DNA from: Methylophaga sp.
GTDB taxonomy: Bacteria; Pseudomonadota; Gammaproteobacteria; Nitrosococcales; Methylophagaceae
Assembly (NCBI RefSeq): GCF_030651745.1
Contig: NZ_JAUSCC010000147.1
Location: forward strand, 1-59,110
Length of the DNA stretch: 59,110 bases
Direction of reading: 5' to 3'
In this document: piece by piece, positions 26,540 to 35,106 of the stretch
Layout: every line of letters starts with the position of its first letter
Numbering within the stretch: the stretch's first letter is position 1
Position numbers and translations under genes: made by a program
Notes under the pieces: generated by a model
Databases searched by the model: none
The model's input: the letters and a program-made list of their open reading frames with translations, nothing else
What the model was told of the DNA's origin: nothing

Positions 26540-26887
26540 ATGAGCACTAACACCCTGTCTTTTCCTGACATGAGTGAAATGCATAGTTATGCCAAAGCTG
26601 CGGCAGATTTACTCAAACAAATGAGCAATGAGCATCGGCTAATGATTTTATGTGCATTGGGAAATCAAGAGCTGTCCGTGAGTGAACTTAATCAGCTGGT
26701 ACCACTTAGTCAGTCTGCCTTATCCCAACACCTTGCCAGTCTGCGTCATGCTGAATTAGTGGTGACCCGCAAAGTCTCACAAACCGTCTATTACCGACTC
26801 AACGGCGACGCCGCGCTGCGCATTATTGCCGTATTGCAATCACTTTACTGTCCTGAATATCAAACCGCTTCATGTGGAGATAAATAA
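26540..26887 (+). CDS. ArsR-family repressor, BigR/YgaV-like (sulfide-sensing type)
   Basis: 115 residues from the ATG at 26540, seven bases after AAGGA. A winged helix-turn-helix with recognition helix LSQSALSQHLASLRHAELV. The two cysteines used by BigR/SqrR/YgaV to form a tetrasulfide on reactive sulfur exposure are present: Cys38 in RLMILCALG and Cys104 in QSLYCPE. The context gives no target: no sulfur dioxygenase, rhodanese or Sqr gene is adjacent. It stands alone between a terminator and the convergent cyclase gene. Confidence 0.8.
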   Translation: MSTNTLSFPDMSEMHSYAKAAADLLKQMSNEHRLMILCALGNQELSVSELNQLVPLSQSALSQHLASLRHAELVVTRKVSQTVYYRLNGDAALRIIAVLQSLYCPEYQTASCGDK

Positions 26888-27035
26888 CCGACTGGGTAAA
26901 GCTGCCTCTACCAAACGTCAGCATAATCCTGGTTTACAATTCAAAGAAGTCGCGGCATATTCAAATAATCTGGTCTTCCCCCCTTAAAACGATGGGTGTG
27001 GCCATGTCGACCAATCGTACCTGCGGTAATCTAGC

Positions 27036-27974
27036 TTAAGCAGATTGAATACAATTGCGTCCTTTTTGCTTGGCCTGATAAAGCTGTTTATCAGCTCTGT
27101 CGATTAGTTCAGTGTGATCGCCATTTTGCGAAGGAATCATCGTACTGACGCCGAGACTAATGGTTAGCAACTGACTTACTTTTGAATGTTCATGGGGAAT
27201 TTGTTTTTTAAATAAAGATTGCCGACAGCGTTCTGCCACCGACCAGGCAGAATTTTCATCAGTTTCAGGCAACAACATCACGAACTCTTCGCCACCAAAC
27301 CGTCCGAAAAAATCACGCGAACGTGCGGCAACGCCATTTAAGGTTGATGCCACCTGCTTCAGACAATCATCACCCTGCAAATGCCCATAACAATCGTTAT
27401 ATTCTTTGAAAAAGTCGATATCTATAATGATCAATGACAATGGCTGTTTATTCTGCCTAGCCTTGAGCCATTCAGTTTCGATAACACTATCAAACATCCG
27501 GCGATTGGCCACGCCAGTCAAGCCGTCTTTGAATGACAGTTCTTCCAACTCTTTTTGCAGCTTGAACAGTTCTTGTTCGGTTTTTTTACGCTCAGTGATA
27601 TCAAACATAAAACCGATTAATGAATCGACTTCACCATTTTGTTTACGTACAACATGGACCACATCACGGATCCACACATAACCACCATTTTTGTGCAGCG
27701 CCCGATAATCTGCTTCGTGATCAATGCCGGATTGGGACTGCGAAACACAATAATCGACGACCCACTGACGATCTTCAGGATGCATACGAGTCGCCCAGTC
27801 TTCTACCGTTTGCCAGCTGGCAGATTCCCAGCCAAGCAATTCCTCAATTTGTGGACCGATATAGGTAAATTGCAATGTTGCCCAGTCTAGCTTCCAGGGA
27901 ATCGCTTTGGTCGATTCCAACAGGGTTTTATAAACATTGTTTTCGGTGGGTACATCATTTATCAAATCGGTCAT
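27036..27974 (-). CDS. PAS-GGDEF diguanylate cyclase
   Basis: 312 residues. An N-terminal PAS/PAC sensor (about 15-135: WATRMHPEDRQWV..GFMFDITERKKTEQEL) is joined by a short coiled coil to a GGDEF domain. The active-site RFGGEEF is intact, so it should make c-di-GMP. An inhibitory RxxD site (RSRD, five residues ahead of GGEEF) is visible. No signal peptide or membrane helix: a cytoplasmic sensor. The 148 bases between it and the ArsR gene show no further feature. Confidence 0.92.
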   Translation of the reverse strand: MTDLINDVPTENNVYKTLLESTKAIPWKLDWATLQFTYIGPQIEELLGWESASWQTVEDWATRMHPEDRQWVVDYCVSQSQSGIDHEADYRALHKNGGYVWIRDVVHVVRKQNGEVDSLIGFMFDITERKKTEQELFKLQKELEELSFKDGLTGVANRRMFDSVIETEWLKARQNKQPLSLIIIDIDFFKEYNDCYGHLQGDDCLKQVASTLNGVAARSRDFFGRFGGEEFVMLLPETDENSAWSVAERCRQSLFKKQIPHEHSKVSQLLTISLGVSTMIPSQNGDHTELIDRADKQLYQAKQKGRNCIQSA

Positions 27975-28054
27975 AACAAAACTCGATAGGGTTTACCGTT
28001 AGGTGAACTCTTTCCACATGTTAATTAAGGTTTTAACACAAAACATTTTAAAAA

Positions 28055-29437
28055 TCAGCGAATCTTGCGGGCACGAATAGCACGACCTTTAACTTTGCCA
28101 TCCGCCAGATAATTCATTGCCTGACGTAATGCCGATTTGTTGACAGCCACATAGCTCGACATATCAAAGATATCGATTTTGCCAATATCGGCTCCGTCCA
28201 AACCAGCATCTCCGGTTAAAGCACCTAAAATATCTCCCGGACGGAGTTTGTTTTTACGCCCCGCATCCAGTTGAATGGTCACCATATTAGCTTCCAGTGT
28301 AAAACTATCATCACGATCCAAAGAAGCCGGCACATCACAGCGACAAGGTTTCTTCTGATATTTTTCAATTGCCAGCATGCGTGGCACTTCAGCTTCAGCC
28401 ACCAGACTCATGGCCAGACCAGACTCCCCTGCCCGCCCGGTACGACCGATACGGTGCACATAGACTTCCGGATCTCGTGGTAATTCATAGTTAATCACCA
28501 TTTCAATCGCTTTGATATCCAGCCCGCGTGCAGCCACATCCGTAGCAACAAGAACAGGACAACTCTGATTGGCAAAGCGCACTAACACCTGATCCCGCTC
28601 ACGTTGTTCCAAATCGCCATGAATCGGTTGCGCGTCAATTTTATTATTTCTCAACAACTCTGCCACTTCATCACATTGTATTTTGGTATGGCAGAAAACA
28701 ATGGCATTTTTGGGTTGGTAATGCTGGAATAACATTAGCAATGTTTTGTTACGTTCATGTTTTTTGATTTCATAAAACAGCTGATCAATCACTGTTTGCT
28801 GGTGTTGTGATTCAACGGTAATCCTTGTTGGATCACGCTGAATAGTGCGGCTAATCTGTTTAATGCCGTCGGGAAAGGTCGCTGAGAATAACAGGGTTTG
28901 TCGTGAACTCGGTGTCTGTCTGATGATCTCTTGCATCGCATCAACAAAGCCCATATCCAGCATGCGATCGGCTTCATCAAGCACCACAGTTTTAACTTTA
29001 TTCAGCTTCAACGTGGATTTTTTAAGGTGATCCTGAATCCGGCCCGGCGTGCCAACCACAATATGTGCACCGTATTCCAACGACGCTATTTGCGGACCTA
29101 AAGGTTTACCACCACATAACATCACCAGCTTGAGATTGGGAATACCTCGACCCAAACGGCGTAATTCTTTACCTACCTGATCGGCTAATTCACGTGTAGG
29201 ACAAATAATCAGCGCCTGAACAGCAAAGAAATCTGGTTGAATCGTTTGTAACAATCCAATACCAAAGGCAGCCGTTTTACCACTACCGGTTTTGGCTTGA
29301 GCAATAACATCCTTGCCTTGCAGGATCAGCGGCAGGCTTTGTGCCTGTACAGCGGTCATTTGCGTATAACCGAGAGAATCAAGGACAGCCAGTTGTTCGG
29401 CAGGTAAATTTAGTGATGAAAAATCAGTAACAGACAT
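28055..29437 (-). CDS. dbpA: ATP-dependent RNA helicase DbpA
   Basis: 460 residues from the ATG at 29437 (MSVTDFSSLNL); a longer reading adds 12 unconserved residues. DEAD-box protein for 50S assembly that recognises hairpin 92 of 23S rRNA. Motifs: Q motif, AKTGSGKT, PTRELADQV, DEAD in VLDEADRMLDMGF, SAT, and HRIGRTGRAG. The C-terminal RNA-binding domain (~385-460: VTIQLDAGRKNKLRPGDILG) distinguishes DbpA from other DEAD proteins. Confidence 0.95.
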   Translation of the reverse strand: MSVTDFSSLNLPAEQLAVLDSLGYTQMTAVQAQSLPLILQGKDVIAQAKTGSGKTAAFGIGLLQTIQPDFFAVQALIICPTRELADQVGKELRRLGRGIPNLKLVMLCGGKPLGPQIASLEYGAHIVVGTPGRIQDHLKKSTLKLNKVKTVVLDEADRMLDMGFVDAMQEIIRQTPSSRQTLLFSATFPDGIKQISRTIQRDPTRITVESQHQQTVIDQLFYEIKKHERNKTLLMLFQHYQPKNAIVFCHTKIQCDEVAELLRNNKIDAQPIHGDLEQRERDQVLVRFANQSCPVLVATDVAARGLDIKAIEMVINYELPRDPEVYVHRIGRTGRAGESGLAMSLVAEAEVPRMLAIEKYQKKPCRCDVPASLDRDDSFTLEANMVTIQLDAGRKNKLRPGDILGALTGDAGLDGADIGKIDIFDMSSYVAVNKSALRQAMNYLADGKVKGRAIRARKIR

Positions 29438-29586
29438 GGGGAGCTTTAAAGAAGGAAAGAAAGCGAGCATCATATCAAAAAGCTCGCTGAAACATTGCTT
29501 TACCTGAGTTTCTATTACCAGTATTGAACCAACAATTCGACGGACAGTCTGAATTGCATCAGCCAGCCAATTGCGAGGTAATGGCT

Positions 29587-30441
29587 ATGTCATTATTGAA
29601 AACCCTGTTTTTACCCATATTGGCCGCTAGCCTGCTTAGTGGATTATTGGGATTAATGACAAGCCAAACCAGCTATGCGGATGTGTCGGTTAATGTGCAG
29701 CTTGGCCAAAACCTTCATCATCGACCTCATGCTGGTTTTTCCGGTCAACGCTATTATCGCTATCCCTCTACTGGAATTGCCGGTCATCGATCTTTTGGGT
29801 TAGATCCAAGGCTTAACCATCACCGCTATCCCACCTATAAACCGCATTATCGGCATTACGACACCCCCCGGCCACGCCATCATTCAGGTTATTACAGTTA
29901 TCGCGGTAGCAATATCAGTATCGTAGCGCCACTGATTTACTCTCAAAGTTATCAAACGGTAGCCCCGCTCAGAAGTTATGCCAGCAGTCGACCTAATGTA
30001 GTTACACAAACCAATACTATTTCCCGTCATGCCACTGTGGATGGCTGGGAAGCGTTATCGCGTTATGAAGCCACCACCGCCATAAACGCATTTAAAGCTC
30101 AATCCAGCAAGGATCCAGAAGCATCGCTGCCACAAGTTGGCTTCGCTCTGGCGACGGCATTGCAAGGTGAACCAGCCAAGGCGGTTTGGGCATTAGATTT
30201 AGCGTTAAAAGCTGACACCCGTGATTTACGTTATTTCAGTGCCGATCCTGGTTTGCAATTGGTTATAGATGATCTTTTGGATAATTATCAGAATGCTTCG
30301 TTGATGACAGCCACCCTGTTTTATTTAAAACAGGATTATCAGTCGGCGGACACTGCTTTGCAGACTGCTCTGACTGAATGTGATAACTGTACTGGCCCCA
30401 GAAATATGCAACATCTGATTCGGCAAAGGCTCAATGGCTAA
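29587..30441 (+). CDS. secreted His/Tyr/Arg-rich protein with TPR-like C-terminus
   Basis: 284 residues from the ATG at 29587 (GAGG eight bases upstream); an ATG at 29581 is too close to that site. A signal peptide ends near SYADVS. Residues ~40-110 are low-complexity, rich in His, Tyr, Arg and Pro (HHRYPTYKPHYRHYD). From ~165 onward helical TPR-like repeats appear (LATALQGEPAKAVWALDLAL; YLKQDYQSADTALQTAL). Unrecognised function; metal binding or envelope association is possible from composition only. Confidence 0.7.
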   Translation: MSLLKTLFLPILAASLLSGLLGLMTSQTSYADVSVNVQLGQNLHHRPHAGFSGQRYYRYPSTGIAGHRSFGLDPRLNHHRYPTYKPHYRHYDTPRPRHHSGYYSYRGSNISIVAPLIYSQSYQTVAPLRSYASSRPNVVTQTNTISRHATVDGWEALSRYEATTAINAFKAQSSKDPEASLPQVGFALATALQGEPAKAVWALDLALKADTRDLRYFSADPGLQLVIDDLLDNYQNASLMTATLFYLKQDYQSADTALQTALTECDNCTGPRNMQHLIRQRLNG

Positions 30442-30447
30442 ATAAAA

Positions 30448-30480
30448 AAACACCCTGCCGGCCTTAACAGGGTGTTTCAA
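30448..30480. terminator. bidirectional intrinsic terminator
   Basis: AAACACCCTG (30448-30457) pairs with CAGGGTGTTT (30468-30477). An A-run precedes and T's follow, so it can serve both the secreted-protein gene (+) and the convergent mscS-type gene (-). Confidence 0.85.
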
Positions 30481-30487
30481 TTAAAGC

Positions 30488-32794
30488 TTAGTGCTCTTCG
30501 TCAAAATCCTCTTTATCTTTGGGATTGGATTTAGAAGATTTTGGCTTATTCGTTTTTTGTTTTTGCTCAAGCTGAATAGCCTGGTCAGAGCTACCAACCA
30601 TTTTCAATGGTGCCGGTGGTGCAGAACCATCTTTATCCTGACCAAAATAGATAGTCATATGCGGGAATGGGATCTCTATACTCGCTGCATCCAGATGTTG
30701 TTTAACCAGACGGTTATACGCACGACCTACCCCAAACTGCATACCTGGCAGAGTTTTAATTCGCACCCGGATATTCACTGAGCTATCTGCCAATGCTGTT
30801 ACACCATCCACTTCCAGCTCTTCAGTTAGCAGTTTTACGCGCTGTTCTGGATCGGTCATTAACTCGGCAAACGCTTCTCGCAGATGGACAATAACCTGAT
30901 CGGTATTTTCACGGTAAGCCACGCCATATTCACCTAAATGGTAAGCAAACTCACGCATAAAGTTGGAAACGGTATCCACAGATGAAAACGGAATCATATG
31001 ATAGGTTCCAGATACATCACGCAGCCCTAATGAGCGTATGGTAAGTTTTTCCGCCGTACCGGTTATGCCGCCCGCAGAGACAATATCACCAACATTAATG
31101 GCATTTTCCATTTGGATAAACACACCGGTAATCACATCCTGGACCAGTTTCTGTGCACCAAAACCAATTGCCAGACCCAGTACCCCTGCACCTGCCAGTA
31201 ATGGACCAATATTGACGCCGATTTCTGCCAGTACGATCATCATCGTCATGATAATCAAAGCAATCGCCGCCGCATTTCGGAAAATCGTCAGTAGGGTTTT
31301 AGCTCTGGCTGTCAGCAACTGACTGTTATCATTTGGATTAAGCCGATGCTCAATCCAACTGGCTAAACCAATCCAGATAGCCATCGCGCCGATTAAGATT
31401 GCCGCCACACTGATAACCGTGCCAATAGTATGCATGCCGGCTTCAGATGCTAACCACGCCGAAAGACTGAAAATGCCCCAGGCATCCAGAATTACTGCGG
31501 CAACAATAATGATCAGCAAAATTCGTAAGGTTTTATAGATATTTGGTACAAAGCCATTTACCCGTTCTTCAAGCAACGGAAAACGCATACGTAAATCGTC
31601 TGAAACATGTACCGGGCGACCAATGGTTTTAGCCAGAAACTTCGCCACTAAACTACCAACAACCAAGGCCAGAATGGTTTGAAATGTCGCTTTAAGCATC
31701 ATCGGCAAGGCATCTTCGGGACGCAGTAACAGCGTCGTTGCCAACACGGCAAAATACACCATTCCCAACACATGCCAGCTACGCGCCAGAATGCCAAGAC
31801 TAACGCGAGAAAAACTAAACGTCGCCTGTTGAGCATAGAGTAACAAGCGTTGTTTAACCGAAATGCGATTTTGCATAATCACGACAACCGCATAAATAAA
31901 TGCACTTGATACCACCAGCACACTGACTAATTGGCCAACTACAGGGTTAATATTCAAGTTAACCAATGGCACTACCAGTAACATACCGTAACCAATAAAG
32001 TTGGTCAGACGCGCCAACCAGATATGCCAATAGGTTGCGCTTTCCGCAGTGATGGGCAACAAACGTAAGGCTGCATCGCGTCCGGCAAACACGGTGCGTA
32101 AAATCACTTTGAATATTTCAATCGCCAGAAACGCATTTAAGAATAACGACTGACTGACATTCATTTCCCCATTGCTGCCAACCGCAAACAAGGCCACGGC
32201 GTAACCCGCAACCCACGCTAACACGACCGTAAGTAAATCAACTGCGGCTGCCAGCAAAATGGCACTGAATTTTCTGAAAGCCGGATATTCTCCATCTGCT
32301 TCTGCCCAGTTATTGGCGCGGCGAAAAGCATGCCTGGCGAGACTTCGCAGTACGTAAAACATTAACAAAGTGCTGGCGATGACCACCAACACCATGAAGA
32401 TTTCATCCAGCATTTTCTGCCAATCAAAGGCACTTTCGTCACCCGAAGCTATTCCGGATAAAACCGAAAATCCAGCGCCAATAGTTGATACGATTTCTTG
32501 TGCAACCGCTTGGGTTTTATTGGCAATTTGCCGCGCATAAGTGGGTTGGGCGACCAGATTGACTGATTCCGTTGCCTCATCCATCGCGCCAGCTGCTGCT
32601 GCCAAATCACGTAATTCGGCAATCAGTTTTTCTCGCGCCTGTTCATTTTCCAGCGTATCGGCAAGTGCCGAGTAATGCGCTTGATTATTTTCTGAAGCAG
32701 CGGGTTCTGCCCAAACGGCTTCGTTAAGGCTGAAGCTTAACAACATCGTCAGCAAAATCGAGGTTAACTTCCATTTCATATCAAAAAGCCACAC
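30488..32794 (-). CDS. MscS-family mechanosensitive channel (YbiO-like)
   Basis: 768 residues from a GTG at 32794; AGGAG lies 11 bases upstream. An ATG at 32779 (MKWKLTSILLT) is an alternative. A signal peptide and a ~100-residue periplasmic region are followed by many membrane helices and the MscS pore and beta domain near residues 500-640 (LGLAIGFGAQKLVQDVITGVFI, VGDIVSAGGITGTAEKLTIR, HMIPFSSVDTVSNF). A charged Lys-rich tail ends the protein. Length and layout fit E. coli YbiO. Confidence 0.88.
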   Translation of the reverse strand: MWLFDMKWKLTSILLTMLLSFSLNEAVWAEPAASENNQAHYSALADTLENEQAREKLIAELRDLAAAAGAMDEATESVNLVAQPTYARQIANKTQAVAQEIVSTIGAGFSVLSGIASGDESAFDWQKMLDEIFMVLVVIASTLLMFYVLRSLARHAFRRANNWAEADGEYPAFRKFSAILLAAAVDLLTVVLAWVAGYAVALFAVGSNGEMNVSQSLFLNAFLAIEIFKVILRTVFAGRDAALRLLPITAESATYWHIWLARLTNFIGYGMLLVVPLVNLNINPVVGQLVSVLVVSSAFIYAVVVIMQNRISVKQRLLLYAQQATFSFSRVSLGILARSWHVLGMVYFAVLATTLLLRPEDALPMMLKATFQTILALVVGSLVAKFLAKTIGRPVHVSDDLRMRFPLLEERVNGFVPNIYKTLRILLIIIVAAVILDAWGIFSLSAWLASEAGMHTIGTVISVAAILIGAMAIWIGLASWIEHRLNPNDNSQLLTARAKTLLTIFRNAAAIALIIMTMMIVLAEIGVNIGPLLAGAGVLGLAIGFGAQKLVQDVITGVFIQMENAINVGDIVSAGGITGTAEKLTIRSLGLRDVSGTYHMIPFSSVDTVSNFMREFAYHLGEYGVAYRENTDQVIVHLREAFAELMTDPEQRVKLLTEELEVDGVTALADSSVNIRVRIKTLPGMQFGVGRAYNRLVKQHLDAASIEIPFPHMTIYFGQDKDGSAPPAPLKMVGSSDQAIQLEQKQKTNKPKSSKSNPKDKEDFDEEH

Positions 32795-32887
32795 GACAGT
32801 GAAATCTCCTTAGGTGAATACGCTTCAATTGATTTTCAACCATTATGCAATGGCTTGAACACGAGGCAGACATTATTCTTGATTAGC

Positions 32888-32931
32888 TATCAGCCTGAGT
32901 CACCGGGAGGTTAAGCTCAATCAGGCTGATA
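32888..32931. repeat. 11-bp inverted repeat between phosphatase and channel genes
   Basis: TATCAGCCTGA (32888-32898) and TCAGGCTGATA (32921-32931) are exact reverse complements with a 22-base spacer. There is no U-tract on the minus strand, so termination is doubtful; a protein-binding site or mRNA structure is possible. Confidence 0.6.
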
Positions 32932-32969
32932 ATGTTGCATTTTTAGTGACTTTAACAGGGCAAAAGGTT

Positions 32970-33494
32970 TCATTGCAAAACCGATACAATTTCCAGCTCA
33001 CCCTGTTTATTCACCTCTATTAGCACTCCTTCACCCGATGACATGAATCTGTCCAGCAGCCCAGAGATATTGACCTGATGTGTAATGTAGATCGTCGCTT
33101 TATGCTTTCCCCTCTGGACAATATGCGCTCGCCAATCTGCCAGAAACTGACTTTTTAAATGCCGATTCGATACGTGAAAAAATGAATTCAGTGCAGTCAG
33201 TTTCTGTGGTGTACCAAAACCCAATAACTCAGCTGTTTCCAGACAGCGGCACCATTCCCCGGAGAAAACTTCTGCCTCGATGATGCCCATTTCACGGAGC
33301 TTATCGCCCATCGCAATGGCTTGTTGTTGACCTTGCTCAGATAAATTACGTTGTGTCTGACAATTTGAAAGTTCAAATTCCGCAGGATCCCCCACACCGG
33401 GGGCAAGTGCGTGACGAAAAATAATTATCTGCTCGGCAAAAGCCTGCAGCGGAAACAACGCCAAAACGAGAGAAATTATTCGCATATAAGTCAT
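32970..33494 (-). CDS. periplasmic histidine phosphatase
   Basis: 174 residues from the ATG at 33494 (CAGGA seven bases upstream). A signal peptide (ISLVLALFPLQAFA) is followed by the phosphatase motif IIIFRHALAPG and a second His in IYITHQVNISGL. The cysteines in NCQTQR and EWCRCLE may form a disulfide in the periplasm. Members of this branch act on phosphosugars or lipids; the substrate is unknown. Probably its own transcript, 175 bases from the channel gene. Confidence 0.8.
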   Translation of the reverse strand: MTYMRIISLVLALFPLQAFAEQIIIFRHALAPGVGDPAEFELSNCQTQRNLSEQGQQQAIAMGDKLREMGIIEAEVFSGEWCRCLETAELLGFGTPQKLTALNSFFHVSNRHLKSQFLADWRAHIVQRGKHKATIYITHQVNISGLLDRFMSSGEGVLIEVNKQGELEIVSVLQ

Positions 33495-33692
33495 CACAAT
33501 TTCCTGAATACTGCCAAATTCGATTCACAATTGAGATTATTGATGAACGTCCGTAAGTTATAAGAATCTCATATGTATAATTCCTCACACCAAGCGCCTG
33601 TTGTTCTTTGTGAGTCGCATAAGTTGTAACTGAAAGATCAACAAGTCCTAGACCATACATTGTGTATTAATTGCGAGAGCTCCGGAGCCACT

Positions 33693-34391
33693 ATGCCCAG
33701 CAAATCCATGCCGCGAAGACTGACACTGGTATTACAGTTTCTCTTATTTGTTGGACTCGCCGGGGCGATTTGGGAACAACAATGGCTTAACGCAGTGATT
33801 ACCACCGGTATCATTATCATTACTCTGTTTCCAATATTGCTAGCCAGAAAATTCAATGTTCATGTGCCCCCCGTTTTTCAGCTGATGGCCATCGGCTTTA
33901 TTTTTGCGTCGATTTTTTTGGGCGAAGTTCATGGTTATTACACCAAGTTCTGGTGGTGGGATATTGCGCTGCACACAACCTCAGGATTTTTGCTCGGGAT
34001 TACTGGTTTTCTTTTAGTATATTTGATGAATGAAAATGACAGTGTCCACATGCAAATGCAACCAGGCTTTGTGGCATTTTTTGCTTTCATGTTTGCTCTG
34101 GGTATGGGTGCTTTATGGGAGATCTTTGAATTTTCGATGGATCAGATTTTTGGCACCAATATGCAAAAACCCATGTTCAGTGATGATTCCGGATTAACCG
34201 ATACCATGTATGACCTAATCGTCGATGCGATAGGCGCATTGATTATTTCGGTATTGGGTTACGGCTATTTGAAAAAAGCCCAGGCAAAATCCTTTCTTGA
34301 ACGCTGGATCTGGTCTTTTATTGTAAAAAACCCCAGATTTTTCAATAAACATAAAAAAACCGAGCACGACTCTAAGAAATTACCCGACTGA
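33693..34391 (+). CDS. YjdF/DUF2238-like membrane protein
   Basis: 232 residues from the ATG at 33693, preceded by CGGAG. Six or so membrane helices with conserved polar blocks: WWDIALHTTSGFLLGITGF, MGALWEIFEFSMD and DLIVDAIGALIISVLGYGY. These match the YjdF family, whose function is not known to me; the His, Glu and Asp within helices suggest metal or proton handling. It is followed by a lipoprotein gene after 123 bases. Confidence 0.75.
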   Translation: MPSKSMPRRLTLVLQFLLFVGLAGAIWEQQWLNAVITTGIIIITLFPILLARKFNVHVPPVFQLMAIGFIFASIFLGEVHGYYTKFWWWDIALHTTSGFLLGITGFLLVYLMNENDSVHMQMQPGFVAFFAFMFALGMGALWEIFEFSMDQIFGTNMQKPMFSDDSGLTDTMYDLIVDAIGALIISVLGYGYLKKAQAKSFLERWIWSFIVKNPRFFNKHKKTEHDSKKLPD

Positions 34392-34514
34392 TTTTTCAAC
34401 AACTCAGGACATCTTCCTTAGTAAATCAGGATTAACTCTGATGTGCTTTTAGCTGTAGCACTCTACTATGCCAAATCGTTGTCGTTTTCCGGCAAAGCAC
34501 AATCTGGAGTCAAT

Positions 34515-35006
34515 ATGTTTTTACGGACCATCGCAACTTCACCGTTAAGCTTAATCGTCTGTTTATCTGTTATTTTTTTGCTGTCGGCCTGTGATCAGCA
34601 AGATGCCCCGCAAATGGAAGCCGTGCCAGTCGTTGATGAATCAAAGATCCCATTATGGTTGGACGGACAGGTTGAAATGTCTCCACAGGAATGGCTGGTA
34701 AAACGTAGCCGAGCTGAAGTGACCGATGAAGAAGCTGAAATTGAACGTGCAGCAGAACTGCTGGTCATCGCAGCTGACCGGTTTGATGAAAGTCACCGCA
34801 TGATTGCCAATCGTGCCGCCCAACTAGAAGATATGCTGCTCGAACATCGTATTAATGAAACCGCGGTAGATCGATTGGAATGGTTCACCAAGCTGCCAAC
34901 ATTACAGACTCCGCACAGTTTCTCGGCACTTTGCCAGTACTACTACAACCTTCGCACTCAGGGTAAAACCGAAGATGAGATCATCCAAAACCTGCTGCGG
35001 ATCTAG
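34515..35006 (+). CDS. predicted lipoprotein, unknown family
   Basis: 163 residues from the ATG at 34515 (GGAG upstream); an earlier in-frame ATG at 34443 lacks a ribosome binding site. Signal peptide LIVCLSVIFLLSAC ends in a lipobox with Cys after LLSA. The mature protein is acidic and helical (EEAEIERAAELLVIAADRFDE). I do not recognise it. Aspartate-free +2 residue context (C-D) would favour inner-membrane retention: the residue after Cys is Asp. Confidence 0.7.
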   Translation: MFLRTIATSPLSLIVCLSVIFLLSACDQQDAPQMEAVPVVDESKIPLWLDGQVEMSPQEWLVKRSRAEVTDEEAEIERAAELLVIAADRFDESHRMIANRAAQLEDMLLEHRINETAVDRLEWFTKLPTLQTPHSFSALCQYYYNLRTQGKTEDEIIQNLLRI

Positions 35007-35067
35007 AGCGGATTTTTCTGGCAAAAACCATCTTTTAAACAGCTTGAATAAGCTCTGTTTTACAGTT

Positions 35068-35091
35068 TTCGGGCATCATATGATGCCCGAA
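35068..35091. terminator. perfect palindrome, bidirectional terminator
   Basis: TTCGGGCATCAT and its exact complement adjoin without loop (35068-35091), flanked by TTTT and ATCTTTC. It separates the convergent lipoprotein and TonB-receptor genes. A weaker bulged hairpin (AAACAG...CTGTTT, 35037-35060) stands just before it. Confidence 0.7.
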
Positions 35092-35106
35092 TCTTTCATC
35101 CAAAAA

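Noticed and set aside
26888..27035. Possible small RNA or tRNA between the ArsR and cyclase genes
   Set aside because: No cloverleaf, promoter or terminator pattern could be recognised in the 148 bases.
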